From GCA-002733465 sp965230525 (GTDB lineage Bacteria > Pseudomonadota > Gammaproteobacteria > Enterobacterales > Kangiellaceae), in the NCBI GenBank assembly GCA_965230525.1, contig OZ246008.1, positions 4,092,001 through 4,156,000 on the forward strand: DNA of 64,000 nucleotides, written 5' to 3'. The position numbers were made by a program, and so were the translations under genes. This document shows, in pieces, positions 7,485 through 16,613 of the stretch (position 1 is its first letter; each line of letters opens with the position of its first letter). The notes under the pieces were generated by a model. It did not search any database. It saw only the letters and a list, made by a program, of their open reading frames with translations, and was not told the origin of the DNA.

Positions 7485-9041
7485 ATGGAGACATCAGTGG
7501 AAAACAAAGCCGTTCAGCATTTAAACCTTTCAAGTCATCAACTTATCGATCATGCTCTTGAGCGAAAAGAAGGTGTTTTAGCCGCAACTGGCGCATTAAG
7601 CGTAATTACCGGAGCAAGAACAGGACGTTCTCCTAACGACCGATTTATTGTTAAGGAAGCTTCTACCGAAGCAGAAATTGACTGGGGTAATGTAAACCGC
7701 CCTATATCAGAAGATAAATTTGATGCACTATGGAGTCGTGTTGAAGACTACCTAAACCAAAAAGACGCCTACTTTGAATCAGAACTTCACGTCGGTTCCG
7801 ATCCCGAGCACTACTTGCCAGTCAATGTAAGAACAGAAACGGCTTGGCAAAACTTATTTGGTCAAAATTTATTTATTCGCCCAGAAACTTTCAACCCAGC
7901 CGGAAAAGATCAATGGAAGATTTTAAATGCTGCTCATTTCGCCTGTGATCCTGAGCGAGATGGAGTGAATAGCGATGGCACTGTTATTATTAACTTCGGC
8001 CAACGTAAGGTTTTGATTGCAGGCATGCGCTACGCTGGAGAAATGAAGAAAGCGATGTTTTCTGTGCAAAACTTCCTACTCCCAGCTAAAGATGTATTAC
8101 CTATGCACTGTGCGGCTAATACCGACGGCAAAGGCGATGTAACCTTGTTTTTCGGCTTATCTGGCACAGGTAAAACAACTCTTTCTGCAGATCCTTCTCG
8201 CTACCTCATCGGCGATGACGAGCACGGATGGGGTGTTGGCACAGTGTTTAATATCGAAGGCGGTTGTTACGCCAAAACAATTGATTTATCACAAAAAAAT
8301 GAACCTGTGATATGGAACGCCATTAAAAAAGGCACCATTATTGAAAATGTTGTGCTTGATGAACAAGGCAACGCCGACTATACAGACACTACCCACAGTC
8401 AAAATGGTCGTGCTGGATACCCAAGAGAGCACATTGAACTAATGGTTGAAGAAAATCGAGCGGGTGAGCCTAGCGCGGTTATCTTTTTAACTTGTGACTT
8501 AACAGGGGTACTTCCTCCCGTTTCAATTTTGTCAAAAGAAGCCGCGGCCTACCATTTCCTAAGTGGTTATACCGCAAAAGTAGGCTCCACAGAGATTGGC
8601 TCGACGGCTGCAATTGAATCGACTTTCTCAACTTGTTTCGGCGCTCCTTTCTTCCCAAGACCAGCTGGTGTCTATGCGGAGTTGCTAATGAAACGAATTG
8701 AAGCAAATGATGCAAAAGTTTATTTGGTGAATACCGGTTGGACTGGCGGAACTTATGCTAATGGCGGAAAACGATTTAGTATTCCAACCACGCGAGCGGT
8801 TATTTCTGCAATTCAATCTGGCGCACTTGCTAACTGCGAAACAGTGCATCTTGATCAACTTAATCTTGATGTTCCGGTTGAAGTCGAAGGTGTTGAAACG
8901 GACTTGTTGCAACCTCGCAAGACTTGGGCAGATCCGCAAGCCTATGACGAAGAAGCGAAAGCCGTAGCAAAATTATTTGCCGATAACTTTGAAAAATTTG
9001 ATGTTTCGGACGCTATAAAGGCTGCGGGACCACGCGCTTAA
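7485..9041 (+). CDS. pckA: Phosphoenolpyruvate carboxykinase (ATP)
   Basis: Converts oxaloacetate plus ATP to phosphoenolpyruvate and CO2, the committed step of gluconeogenesis. Motifs: RTGRSPNDRF near residues 45-54, the kinase P-loop GLSGTGKT at 224-231, DDEHGWG at 244-250, and a TCDLTGVLPPVS segment in the second half. The P-loop type and length (518 residues) identify the ATP-dependent class (E. coli 540). The ATG at 7485 has a weak AGG seven bases upstream; a GTG at 7497 is possible. About 240 bases of upstream non-coding DNA and a terminator right after the stop indicate a single-gene unit. Confidence 0.97.
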   Translation: METSVENKAVQHLNLSSHQLIDHALERKEGVLAATGALSVITGARTGRSPNDRFIVKEASTEAEIDWGNVNRPISEDKFDALWSRVEDYLNQKDAYFESELHVGSDPEHYLPVNVRTETAWQNLFGQNLFIRPETFNPAGKDQWKILNAAHFACDPERDGVNSDGTVIINFGQRKVLIAGMRYAGEMKKAMFSVQNFLLPAKDVLPMHCAANTDGKGDVTLFFGLSGTGKTTLSADPSRYLIGDDEHGWGVGTVFNIEGGCYAKTIDLSQKNEPVIWNAIKKGTIIENVVLDEQGNADYTDTTHSQNGRAGYPREHIELMVEENRAGEPSAVIFLTCDLTGVLPPVSILSKEAAAYHFLSGYTAKVGSTEIGSTAAIESTFSTCFGAPFFPRPAGVYAELLMKRIEANDAKVYLVNTGWTGGTYANGGKRFSIPTTRAVISAIQSGALANCETVHLDQLNLDVPVEVEGVETDLLQPRKTWADPQAYDEEAKAVAKLFADNFEKFDVSDAIKAAGPRA

Positions 9042-9061
9042 AAAATCTTCTAAACAAAATT

Positions 9062-9090
9062 AAAAAAGGGAGCTTCTGCTCCCTTTTTTG
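9062..9090. terminator. Bidirectional terminator between pckA and the parvulin gene
   Basis: GGGAGC (9068-9073) pairs with GCTCCC (9078-9083) around TTCT, with six A before and six T after. It ends pckA on the plus strand. Read on the minus strand it has the same form and can end the parvulin gene at 9136. Confidence 0.92.
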
Positions 9091-9135
9091 TGTAGCCCTC
9101 AAATCTCTGACGGCTTGTAGACAGGTGACAAATGC

Positions 9136-9414
9136 TTAGCTTCGATCAGTCACTTCAAGCAAGTGATAGCCGAATTGTGTTTTCACAGGACCATGAACCA
9201 CACCGACTTCACCGTTAAAGCATACGGTATCAAATTCTGGAACCATTGCGCCCGGACCGAATGAGCCTAGCTCACCACCACTTTTACCTGAAGGGCATGA
9301 AGAATGTTGTTTTGCTATCTCAGCAAAATCACTTCCATTATTGATTTGTTCTTTTAGTTCATTACATTTAGCTTCTGAATCGACCAAAATATGTCTAGCG
9401 GTTGCTTGTGCCAT
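9136..9414 (-). CDS. ppiC: Parvulin-type peptidyl-prolyl cis-trans isomerase (PpiC-like)
   Basis: Single-domain rotamase that speeds cis-trans isomerisation of proline peptide bonds. The 92-residue product starts MAQATARHILV, has SCPSGKSGGELGSFGPG and ends GPVKTQFGYHLLEV, the standard parvulin blocks, and matches the size of E. coli PpiC (93). No signal peptide, so cytoplasmic. I chose the ATG at 9412-9414, which has GGAG eight bases before it, over an open upstream extension of 15 residues to 9459. It converges on pckA and shares the terminator between them. Confidence 0.93.
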   Translation of the reverse strand: MAQATARHILVDSEAKCNELKEQINNGSDFAEIAKQHSSCPSGKSGGELGSFGPGAMVPEFDTVCFNGEVGVVHGPVKTQFGYHLLEVTDRS

Positions 9415-9580
9415 TGTGTTCTCCGTATTGTGTAAATATGCTCGTTGGGTAGTATACATGGAAAACCGAACGACCTAAACTCGACTCATTGGCACAGTTC
9501 TATTTAGTGAGAACCTCAGTGGACATCTGCGGACGTTTCATCAATAATTAGCACCAATAAAATATTGTATCTTTAGACCT

Positions 9581-9763
9581 ATGAAAAACGATTTTATAAT
9601 TCCCTGCCCGACTTGCCGAAAAAGCCAACGTTGGTCAGAATGCGGCGATCACAAGCCGTTTTGTTCAAAGCGATGCCAATTGATTGATTTAGGAGAGTGG
9701 GCTAATGAAAATCATGCGATTCCAGGGGAAAAGGTAACCCCACCCGAGGATTCATCCGAGTAA
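9581..9763 (+). CDS. yacG: DNA gyrase inhibitor YacG
   Basis: Small zinc protein that in E. coli binds GyrB and blocks DNA binding by gyrase. The 60-residue product has the four zinc cysteines as CPTC (residues 9-12) and CSKRCQ (28-33), followed by the conserved LIDLGEWANE segment. In many gammaproteobacteria yacG sits with coaE and pilD; here it stands alone between ppiC and recJ, so the usual context is lost. ATG start at 9581. Confidence 0.93.
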   Translation: MKNDFIIPCPTCRKSQRWSECGDHKPFCSKRCQLIDLGEWANENHAIPGEKVTPPEDSSE

Positions 9764-9887
9764 CCAATAATGATCCGCAATTGTAACCAATATTCTTCAT
9801 TTGTAAGCAATTGAGCTCTTAGTGAGCGCATGACCTATTTGTGATAGTTTGGAGGCCGCGACACTAAGATCTATTGCGAATAGGCTA

Positions 9888-11687
9888 CTAATCGATCACT
9901 TCCAATTGCTCAATAATTAACTGCAATGATTGATTCCCCCTAAACTCATTGATGTCTAACTTAAAAACGACTCGCACTTTATCACCATGCTTTACTGTGA
10001 CATCTGAGTTAAAGAAAAACTGAATGGCATCAATTTGTTTATCTTGTTTTTGCAAAATCAGTTTTAGATGTTTTTCGCCGACTATTCTTTGGCTTAAAAC
10101 CACGAACTCATCATCAAACAATGGTTCTGGAAACCCTTGTCCCCACGGTCCGACATTTCTAATTGCGCGGGCAAATTCTAGCGAGAAATTCTCGATGGCT
10201 AAATTAGCATCCGTTAGAATTTCATCAGAAATTTTTTCACCTTGTAAAAATTTTTCGGTAGCGTTCAACAATTGCTCAGAAAATAGTTGAAAGTTTTTTT
10301 CTTTCAATGATAATCCTGCCGCCATGGCATGACCGCCAAATTTCTCGATCAAGTCAGGATGACTCGCATCAATCAATGCAAGCACATCTCGAATATGAAC
10401 ACCAGCAACCGATCTCGCTGATCCTTTGATCATCGGCTCCTGGCCAGAATCATCTTTTGCGAAAACGATGACCGGGCGATTTATTTTTTCTTTTACTCGC
10501 GAAGCAAGAATTCCTATCACCCCTTGATGCCATTTAGGGTCGTAAAGACAAAGCGTGGTCGGGCGTTGTTCAGGCTTTAAACTTTCACTCATTGCAGCTT
10601 GGGTATCACTTTGATTCAGTTGCTCAAAATAGGCCTGTAAATCTTGATTTGCCTGATCCAACATTTGTTGTTCAATGCTTCTTCTTTGCTGATTAAGTTG
10701 ATCGAGTTGGCTGGCAATTCGAATCGCCTCCACTTCATTTTCTGCCAGTAAACACTCGATGCCAATCGACATATCCTGCAGCCGTCCGGCGGCATTCAGA
10801 CGCGGCCCTAATGCAAACCCCAGATCGGTCGCTTGACAGCGAGCCGGTTGACGATTCGCGATTTGTAACAAGGCTTTTATTCCAAAACAAGCATGGCCAC
10901 TTCGAATTCTTTTTAACCCTTGTTCAACCAAAATTCGATTGTTTTTATCTAACACTACAACATCCGCAACCGTTCCGAGAGCGACAATGTCTAACAACTC
11001 TGCTAAGTTTGGATAGTCTAATTGTTGTTGAGTAAACCAATCGTTACTTCGCATTAAATTTCTCAAAGCGAGCATTAAATAAAATGCCACCCCAACACCG
11101 GCTAAATGTTTACTCGGAAATGAATCGCCTGGCTGATTTGGATTAACGATTACCTTTGCTGCAGGCAAGGTTTCCGCGGCTAAATGGTGATCGGTGATAA
11201 TGACCGGAATACCTAACTGATTCGCGCGCGCTACGCCTTGATGGTTTGCAATGCCATTATCGACTGTAATTAGCAAATTCGGTTTTAGTTTTACCGCCTC
11301 GTCGACTAACTTTTCAGAAAGTCCATAACCAAATTTAAACCGATCGGGAACTAAATATTTAACATCCTTTGCGCCTAGCACTCTTAAACTTTTAATCATA
11401 ACCGCGGTACTCGTTGCCCCATCAGCGTCGAAATCACCAACGATCAATATTCTTTCCTGCTTAATAATTGATTGGTATAAAACCTCAGCCGCCTTATCAA
11501 TGTTAAGCAATTTGTTTGGTGGGATTAATCCTGAAAGACCGTAGTCTAATTCATCAAAGTTTTCGACGCCTCGGCATCTCAAAATATGTTGCAGCTGGAG
11601 CGGCAAATGCGAAGTGTTTGGTTGTTGTGTTTCAAGCGAGTGTAACTTTGAAGGTTCAAGCCGATGGCGTATTTTTTTTATAATCAA
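9888..11687 (-). CDS. recJ: Single-stranded-DNA-specific exonuclease RecJ
   Basis: 5'-3' exonuclease on single-stranded DNA used in RecF-pathway recombination and mismatch repair. DHH phosphoesterase motifs: DFDADG at residues 85-90, DNG at 143-145, TDHH at 165-168; a DHHA1-type GGHAMAAG lies further on, and an OB-like C-terminal domain ends the 599-residue protein (E. coli 577). It is the last gene of a leftward set after an amidohydrolase and an RpfE-like protein. The recJ-RpfE neighbourhood is also known from Xanthomonas. All metal ligands in the visible motifs are present. Confidence 0.96.
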   Translation of the reverse strand: MIIKKIRHRLEPSKLHSLETQQPNTSHLPLQLQHILRCRGVENFDELDYGLSGLIPPNKLLNIDKAAEVLYQSIIKQERILIVGDFDADGATSTAVMIKSLRVLGAKDVKYLVPDRFKFGYGLSEKLVDEAVKLKPNLLITVDNGIANHQGVARANQLGIPVIITDHHLAAETLPAAKVIVNPNQPGDSFPSKHLAGVGVAFYLMLALRNLMRSNDWFTQQQLDYPNLAELLDIVALGTVADVVVLDKNNRILVEQGLKRIRSGHACFGIKALLQIANRQPARCQATDLGFALGPRLNAAGRLQDMSIGIECLLAENEVEAIRIASQLDQLNQQRRSIEQQMLDQANQDLQAYFEQLNQSDTQAAMSESLKPEQRPTTLCLYDPKWHQGVIGILASRVKEKINRPVIVFAKDDSGQEPMIKGSARSVAGVHIRDVLALIDASHPDLIEKFGGHAMAAGLSLKEKNFQLFSEQLLNATEKFLQGEKISDEILTDANLAIENFSLEFARAIRNVGPWGQGFPEPLFDDEFVVLSQRIVGEKHLKLILQKQDKQIDAIQFFFNSDVTVKHGDKVRVVFKLDINEFRGNQSLQLIIEQLEVID

Positions 11688-11741
11688 TGTAATTCCTTAA
11701 ACCAATTTAAACTCATAGTCGCAAGAGCAGAGATTCAGCTT

Positions 11742-12695
11742 TCACACTTTAAACCATTGTAAAAACTTATTCCAAACGGATTTTTTTTCACTGAGTATGA
11801 TGAGTTTGTCCGCAGTGACAATTCTCACCTCAGCCAGTCTATTTTGGTTGGCCATATCAATCAACTTTTGAATAGTGGTAGCAACCGTGCCACTATTCGT
11901 TCCGCTAACAACCACTGACAACTGATTGCTTTTGTGTTTTTGCTGATTGTCGGGGCTATCGAGAAAATCCAGTCCAGCAAAAGGTTTTTTGTAGTGGGTT
12001 GCGAGCGACTCCAGTTGACTATCATTGGACAATATCAGCTGAGCAGAATTATCCATACCGGCAGTATCATTTGGTAGTCGAGCTTTAGTATTTCCCCAAA
12101 AATGAACATTAATAAGGTGCTCGCTTTGTGGCCCTGTCAATCCTTGATAGTCGATCATTTGTTTAACCAGCATTTGTATCTCGGTCGCTAGTTTATCCCA
12201 CCAAACTCCGTCACTTCCTGGGTACCCAAATCCAAACATATCTTTGCCAATATAACTCTCAAAGCTGGGTAAATTGAGATCGAGCTCCTGTTCACTAGTA
12301 AACAACCACTGATGATTACTTAACAAGTAAAAACTTTCTCCGGGCCCCATTAATTTTTCATTGATATTAGCAATCACTCTGATCGCTTCTTCTTTAGAAA
12401 ACTCAATTCCCTGCTGTCCCCACAAATAAGCCCCTCGATGGGTCATTTGCATCAAAACGGGGTCGCAACACACTACAGTTTTAGTCTCATCAGATAGGTT
12501 AAAGTGAGTGGCTCGTAATAAATTCCACGGAATTGTATGCTCATTTATACCATGCTGTTGGGCGAACTCAAGTTGCCAGTCCCCTACTAACTCCAATTCG
12601 GTAACACTATCACTGTATTGTTGAAACGAACTCAACTGATGCAGCCCTTGCGCTGATATATCGGTTAAAAACAAAGTGATCGCTTGAAGATTCAA
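11742..12695 (-). CDS. RpfE-like protein adjacent to recJ (function unknown)
   Basis: I recognise the overall pattern of the RpfE/COG4255-type proteins found next to recJ in several gammaproteobacteria, sometimes labelled as related to cofactor-independent phosphoglycerate mutase; the biochemical role is not established. Visible segments: TIPWNLLRATHF near residue 60, CCDPVLMQMTHRGAYLWG near residue 80, GPGESFYLLSNHQWLF, and a GFGYPGSDGVWWDKL stretch in the middle. The C-terminus ends in basic/aromatic residues. No signal peptide. The TTG at 12695 has AGAGG nine bases before it and does not overlap the upstream gene; a TTG at 12713 would overlap it by 14 bases. Family moderately sure. Confidence 0.6.
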   Translation of the reverse strand: MNLQAITLFLTDISAQGLHQLSSFQQYSDSVTELELVGDWQLEFAQQHGINEHTIPWNLLRATHFNLSDETKTVVCCDPVLMQMTHRGAYLWGQQGIEFSKEEAIRVIANINEKLMGPGESFYLLSNHQWLFTSEQELDLNLPSFESYIGKDMFGFGYPGSDGVWWDKLATEIQMLVKQMIDYQGLTGPQSEHLINVHFWGNTKARLPNDTAGMDNSAQLILSNDSQLESLATHYKKPFAGLDFLDSPDNQQKHKSNQLSVVVSGTNSGTVATTIQKLIDMANQNRLAEVRIVTADKLIILSEKKSVWNKFLQWFKV

Positions 12696-12699
12696 CTCG

Positions 12700-13953
12700 T
12701 TAATCCTCTGCAAAGTGTCGTCTAGTGTGAAAGACTTGAGGACTTAAACTAACACCGGAAGACCTCATCAATCTCTTGCTTAAAAAATCGTATAACCAAG
12801 TACTGTAGCTTCTGACTTGATTCAAAAATTCCACAGATTCGCGTGTAATTAAGCCGTAGGCTGCTAGCTTTTTTGATGAAATAATTGGCATAACACCCGG
12901 TAATGGAAAGTCAGAGGCGTATAACAGTCTCTCGTGCCAATCAGTGTTTTCGACTATTTGTTTTACTTCCGAGACATCTCTATTAATTAAATTAATGGCG
13001 GAAATATCGGCGAAACAATTCGTTTGATAATTTGCGTCATTCATCAATCGCGCAAACAGTTCGAAATTGGAGCGATTGGGTTTGCCTGGATTGTCCAAGT
13101 CTTGGTTTTCCCCTAACGAAGCACAGTGAGCCACTATTATCTTAACCCCTTGATCTAAGGGCTTTCTCAAGTGTAATGGGTTGGCTAATTTTTGCAATTG
13201 CTCACTATGTACCGCTTTTTCATCCCCAGCATGGGTCAATAGCGGTAAATTTAGCTCAATTAGTTTTTGGTAATAACGATCACATTTGTTTGAAGAGGGG
13301 TCAATATTCATTGCGGGAGGAAGCCACTTTACCGCTTTTGCCCCATTTGCTTTACACCACTCTAACTGCTCAAGAGCGTCTGCTCTATAGGGATGCACGG
13401 AAGCAATCCACTCGTAGGACTCAGAAATTTTAGCTATTTTGTTCGCGTATTGATTTGGAATATAAAATGTTGATTGGGCTTGAACCGGCTCGCCTTTTTC
13501 ACTATGTAATAAATCAAAAGCTAACAACATAAATCGTATCCCAGCGGGAAGTTGATCGACCATTTTGGCTAAGTTAAGTACAAACTCTCGATCAGCGTAT
13601 TCCGGCTTCACCAAACAAGCGGCATCTAAGTAAAAGGCGTATTGAATTCTCTGCAGCGGCGATAGCCACGATTGCATTTTGGGGCTTAGCCAAATTTCGG
13701 TGGCTTCACCATCGTGACCAAGGTTTAGCCCATTTCCCAACAAATGGAAGTGACTATCCCAAAGCTGGTTAAAGTCAATGCCCTGAAACGCCTGCTTCAT
13801 AAGCGGATGCTCCATTAACGCCTTTGGAATTTTTGTCATCAAACAATGATTAAAAACCGGCCCATCGAAATGATGATACCAAAGCGCTGTGCCTGCTATG
13901 GCGGAAAGCGAAGCACCGCCTAGTGCGTATTTTAAGAATCGTCGCCGTTGCAT
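12700..13953 (-). CDS. Amidohydrolase-2 family metal-dependent hydrolase, membrane/exported
   Basis: TIM-barrel hydrolase of the PF04909 type; substrate unknown. Metal-binding candidates are DSHFH (H68 and H70), THAGDE around 240, VAHCAS around 274 and ASDFPLPG around 346, in the order expected for this superfamily. The N-terminus RRRFLKYALGGASLSAIAG looks like a Tat-style or uncleaved signal anchor, so the enzyme probably acts outside the cytoplasm. AAGGGAAG precedes the ATG at 13951-13953. It is the first gene of a leftward set with the RpfE-like gene and recJ; only a few bases separate it from the next gene. Confidence 0.75.
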   Translation of the reverse strand: MQRRRFLKYALGGASLSAIAGTALWYHHFDGPVFNHCLMTKIPKALMEHPLMKQAFQGIDFNQLWDSHFHLLGNGLNLGHDGEATEIWLSPKMQSWLSPLQRIQYAFYLDAACLVKPEYADREFVLNLAKMVDQLPAGIRFMLLAFDLLHSEKGEPVQAQSTFYIPNQYANKIAKISESYEWIASVHPYRADALEQLEWCKANGAKAVKWLPPAMNIDPSSNKCDRYYQKLIELNLPLLTHAGDEKAVHSEQLQKLANPLHLRKPLDQGVKIIVAHCASLGENQDLDNPGKPNRSNFELFARLMNDANYQTNCFADISAINLINRDVSEVKQIVENTDWHERLLYASDFPLPGVMPIISSKKLAAYGLITRESVEFLNQVRSYSTWLYDFLSKRLMRSSGVSLSPQVFHTRRHFAED

Positions 13954-14114
13954 ACTTCCCTTTATTGGGCGTTACCCCACTCCAAGTTGCCATAAGTTCC
14001 AACATTTTACATTAATTCGTTTGGATCTCAGGGGAATTTATTTAATTTGCCAGTTTATAGGTATACACTAACCGCAAACGCCTTCAATTTACCTATTGTT
14101 GAGAGTCCACTTGA

Positions 14115-14483
14115 ATGTTATTTCAAAAAGAAACTAGCCAAGCGAGCGCGGTGATAAAAGCCTACAAACCAGGGCTAATCACCTTGAATATCGGCGAGTA
14201 CGATCAAGCCGTTTTACTGGTGGATGGCGAACTAAAGGACTATCAGGGGCCGCAAGACTATCAACAGGTCTCAGCAGAAATACTACTAGAACATGTCACC
14301 GAGCAGCCGGAAATTATGATTATTGGCACCGGCGAAAAACATCAGATACTTTCCCCTAAGATTACTCAAACAATTAATAAACAGGGGATTGCCGTGGAGT
14401 CAATGGCAAGTCGAGAGGCTTGCCATACTTATCAAGTACTAAGTTTTGAACAGAGGCGGATTTGCGCACTGATTTTCCCTTAG
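14115..14483 (+). CDS. Mth938-like (DUF498) domain protein
   Basis: Small protein of the Mth938/NDUFAF3-like fold (PF04430); bacterial members have no firmly assigned role. The 122-residue product contains ITLNIGEYDQAVLL, the hallmark IIGTGEKHQILSP at about 77-89, and VESMASREACHTYQVL near the C-terminus, where most members have a similar MxxxxAxxTYNxL segment. Single gene, divergent from the amidohydrolase. No signal peptide. Confidence 0.82.
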   Translation: MLFQKETSQASAVIKAYKPGLITLNIGEYDQAVLLVDGELKDYQGPQDYQQVSAEILLEHVTEQPEIMIIGTGEKHQILSPKITQTINKQGIAVESMASREACHTYQVLSFEQRRICALIFP

Positions 14484-14614
14484 TTAATCGGAAAACGGTG
14501 TCCTCAGCCGAATATAGGGTAATTGGGCTATATTTAGACAAATCTCTGCCAAGCAATACGACGCCAAATTAAATGGCGCCGATGTACTGACAAGGAATGT
14601 TTGTGTGGCTTAGC

Positions 14615-15466
14615 TTAACGGCCCGCGGCTTCGGACTCTGAGTCTTTGTTCGCAAACTTTTCTTTTAGGTAAGCATGTAATTCATTGTATGGCAAGTAAC
14701 CACCAATTAGCTCACCATCAGGCAGGATAAGCGCCGGAGTGCCCGACAGGTTCAACTCTCGAGTAAGGCGATATTGCGATGCAATTGGGTTCTCGCACGA
14801 GTTATCAGAAAACTGACGTTTAAGTTTGGCATTATCCATAGCGAGTTGCTTGTCTTCAGAGCACCACACAGATTCTAGCTTTTTATGAGCCGATGAGCCG
14901 AGCCCTGCTCTAGGAAAAGCTAAATATCGGACAGTAACACCAAGTTTATTAAGTTCCGGAACTTCTTTATGTAGCTTTCGGCAGTAGGCACAATCGACAT
15001 CAGTAAATACTGTTATGGCAAACTCTTCCTTATCCGCCTTAAATACCACCATATCTTGTTCTTGAATGCTTGCGATTGCTGCTGCTCTTTCAGGCGACCG
15101 CTCCGAGGCTTTGGCGCTGATTGCTCGTTCAGTTAAATTTACCGGTTGCGATTCTGTCAAACCAATCAAGTTACCGGACAATATATAGTTTCCATCACTA
15201 GAAACGTATAGAACCTGTCCACTGTAAAATACTTGATAAAAACCCTCCATCGGCGAAGTTTCGACACTAGAGATTTGAATACCTTCTAGCTTGTCTTCGA
15301 GATGCGCTTTTATTTGCTCTGGGTTAAGGCCCTCAACACTGGCCGTTGAAGTGGACTTTTGCTCTGTCGACTTGGAGTCACAAGCTGAGAGCAACACGCC
15401 GAATGAGAAAATAGCGAAAACAGCAGCAATTGATTTTGCTGAATAAGATGTTCGAGTTGATTTCAT
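14615..15466 (-). CDS. dsbC: DsbC-type thiol:disulfide interchange protein, predicted lipoprotein
   Basis: Periplasmic disulfide isomerase. The 283-residue product has an N-terminal dimerisation region (about 48-110), a linker helix, and a thioredoxin-like domain with active site C159-A-Y-C162 and a GTPAL cis-proline loop. A second cysteine pair (WCSED, SCENP) matches the structural disulfide of E. coli DsbC. The N-terminus ends in LLSAC with Cys29, a lipobox-like sequence, so the protein may be membrane-anchored; E. coli DsbC is soluble. It follows xerD on the same strand, the conserved xerD-dsbC order. Confidence 0.93.
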   Translation of the reverse strand: MKSTRTSYSAKSIAAVFAIFSFGVLLSACDSKSTEQKSTSTASVEGLNPEQIKAHLEDKLEGIQISSVETSPMEGFYQVFYSGQVLYVSSDGNYILSGNLIGLTESQPVNLTERAISAKASERSPERAAAIASIQEQDMVVFKADKEEFAITVFTDVDCAYCRKLHKEVPELNKLGVTVRYLAFPRAGLGSSAHKKLESVWCSEDKQLAMDNAKLKRQFSDNSCENPIASQYRLTRELNLSGTPALILPDGELIGGYLPYNELHAYLKEKFANKDSESEAAGR

Positions 15467-15657
15467 AATAAATTTGTATTCCTAAACGAGTAGTCAAAGC
15501 ACACAATTGAATGATTAGAGGCCTTAATTTAATAAGATTATGCGCTGCTTAGAGCCGGAATACTATAACAGGTTCAACTTCCCTTGGACAGACGGTATAT
15601 CCGTTTAGATAAACGTGCTCCCGTCATATTTATTAACATTAAGCGCGCTCTATATGT

Positions 15658-16590
15658 TCAGCCTCTTGGATGATGCTGCTGGTGAATCTGTTGCAGCCTT
15701 TCCTTCGCAATGTGAGTGTAGATCTGAGTTGTAGACAGGTCACTATGGCCCAATAATAACTGCAAGGTTCTTAGATCGGCCCCGTGAGTCAGCAAGTGGG
15801 TTGCAAACGCATGTCTCAATGTATGCGGTGAAAAATCAGTCTTTATCGATGTCTGTTTGGCGTAAAACTTTAACCGATGCCAAAATGTTTGCCGGGTCAT
15901 TTGCTTGCCGCGAGCGGAAACAAACAAAAAGTCACAACTTGTCCCGCCTAAATAGTTTGCTCTTGCGGTTTTAATGTAGCGCTCAATAGCATCAAGCGCA
16001 ACATCGCCAAATGGCACCAGACGCTCTTTGCTGCCTTTACCCATCACTCTGACAACGCCTTGCTGAAGGCTAATTTGAGAAAACTCAAGACTGATTAACT
16101 CACTTACTCGAAGTCCACTGGCATACATTAGTTCAATCATTGCCAAATCTCGAACCCCAATATCACTGGATAAATCAGGTGCAGCGAGCAGCTGCTCGAC
16201 ATCCGCTTCGCTAAGCGTTTTTGGTAAAGGCTTACTAAGCTTCGGAGATGCGATTTTGGCAGTGGGATCTTCTGCAGACTGATTAATTTCTATCAAGTAG
16301 GCATAAAAACGTCTCAAGGTAGATAACAATCTGGCGGTCGAACGTTCGGAAAATTTTTTGCTGAAACGAAACGACAAATAGTTTTGAATAATTACTCCAT
16401 CCACACATTTCAAATCGAAGCCTTGCGGCTTTAGCCATTGCGCAAACTTCTTTAAATCATTTTGGTAACTGCTCAAAGTATGTTTGCTTAGTCCATCGTG
16501 CATCCAAAGGTGATCAGCAAACAGAGCAATTTGGTTGGCATCCTCTGTTGAAATTGAATGTTGTTTTTGCATAACTCTAGCCAGCCTCAC
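15658..16590 (-). CDS. xerD: Site-specific tyrosine recombinase XerD
   Basis: Works with XerC at dif to resolve chromosome dimers. The N-terminal SAM-like DNA-binding domain spans about 15-110 and the catalytic domain about 125-300. Catalytic residues are visible: R161 in SGLRVSEL, H256 and R259 in HTLRHAFATHLL, H282 in LGHSDLSTTQIYTH, and the nucleophile Y291. At 310 residues it is slightly longer than E. coli XerD (298); an internal ATG at codon 7 would remove part of that. It sits in a leftward run with ogt before it and dsbC after it. The position next to dsbC favours XerD over XerC. Confidence 0.93.
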   Translation of the reverse strand: MRLARVMQKQHSISTEDANQIALFADHLWMHDGLSKHTLSSYQNDLKKFAQWLKPQGFDLKCVDGVIIQNYLSFRFSKKFSERSTARLLSTLRRFYAYLIEINQSAEDPTAKIASPKLSKPLPKTLSEADVEQLLAAPDLSSDIGVRDLAMIELMYASGLRVSELISLEFSQISLQQGVVRVMGKGSKERLVPFGDVALDAIERYIKTARANYLGGTSCDFLFVSARGKQMTRQTFWHRLKFYAKQTSIKTDFSPHTLRHAFATHLLTHGADLRTLQLLLGHSDLSTTQIYTHIAKERLQQIHQQHHPRG

Positions 16591-16613
16591 GCATTAGTAA
16601 ACCGCAATGCGAC

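Noticed and set aside
9415..9459. N-terminal extension of the parvulin gene
   Set aside because: The extra 15 residues are not found in the family; the downstream ATG with GGAG gives the usual 92 residues.
14374..14556. 60-codon minus-strand frame overlapping the Mth938-like gene
   Set aside because: No ribosome-binding site, overlaps a conserved gene, and the composition is not protein-like.
14562..14578. CGCCA/TGGCG hairpin downstream of dsbC
   Set aside because: Five-base stem with no T-run in either direction; too weak to call as a terminator.
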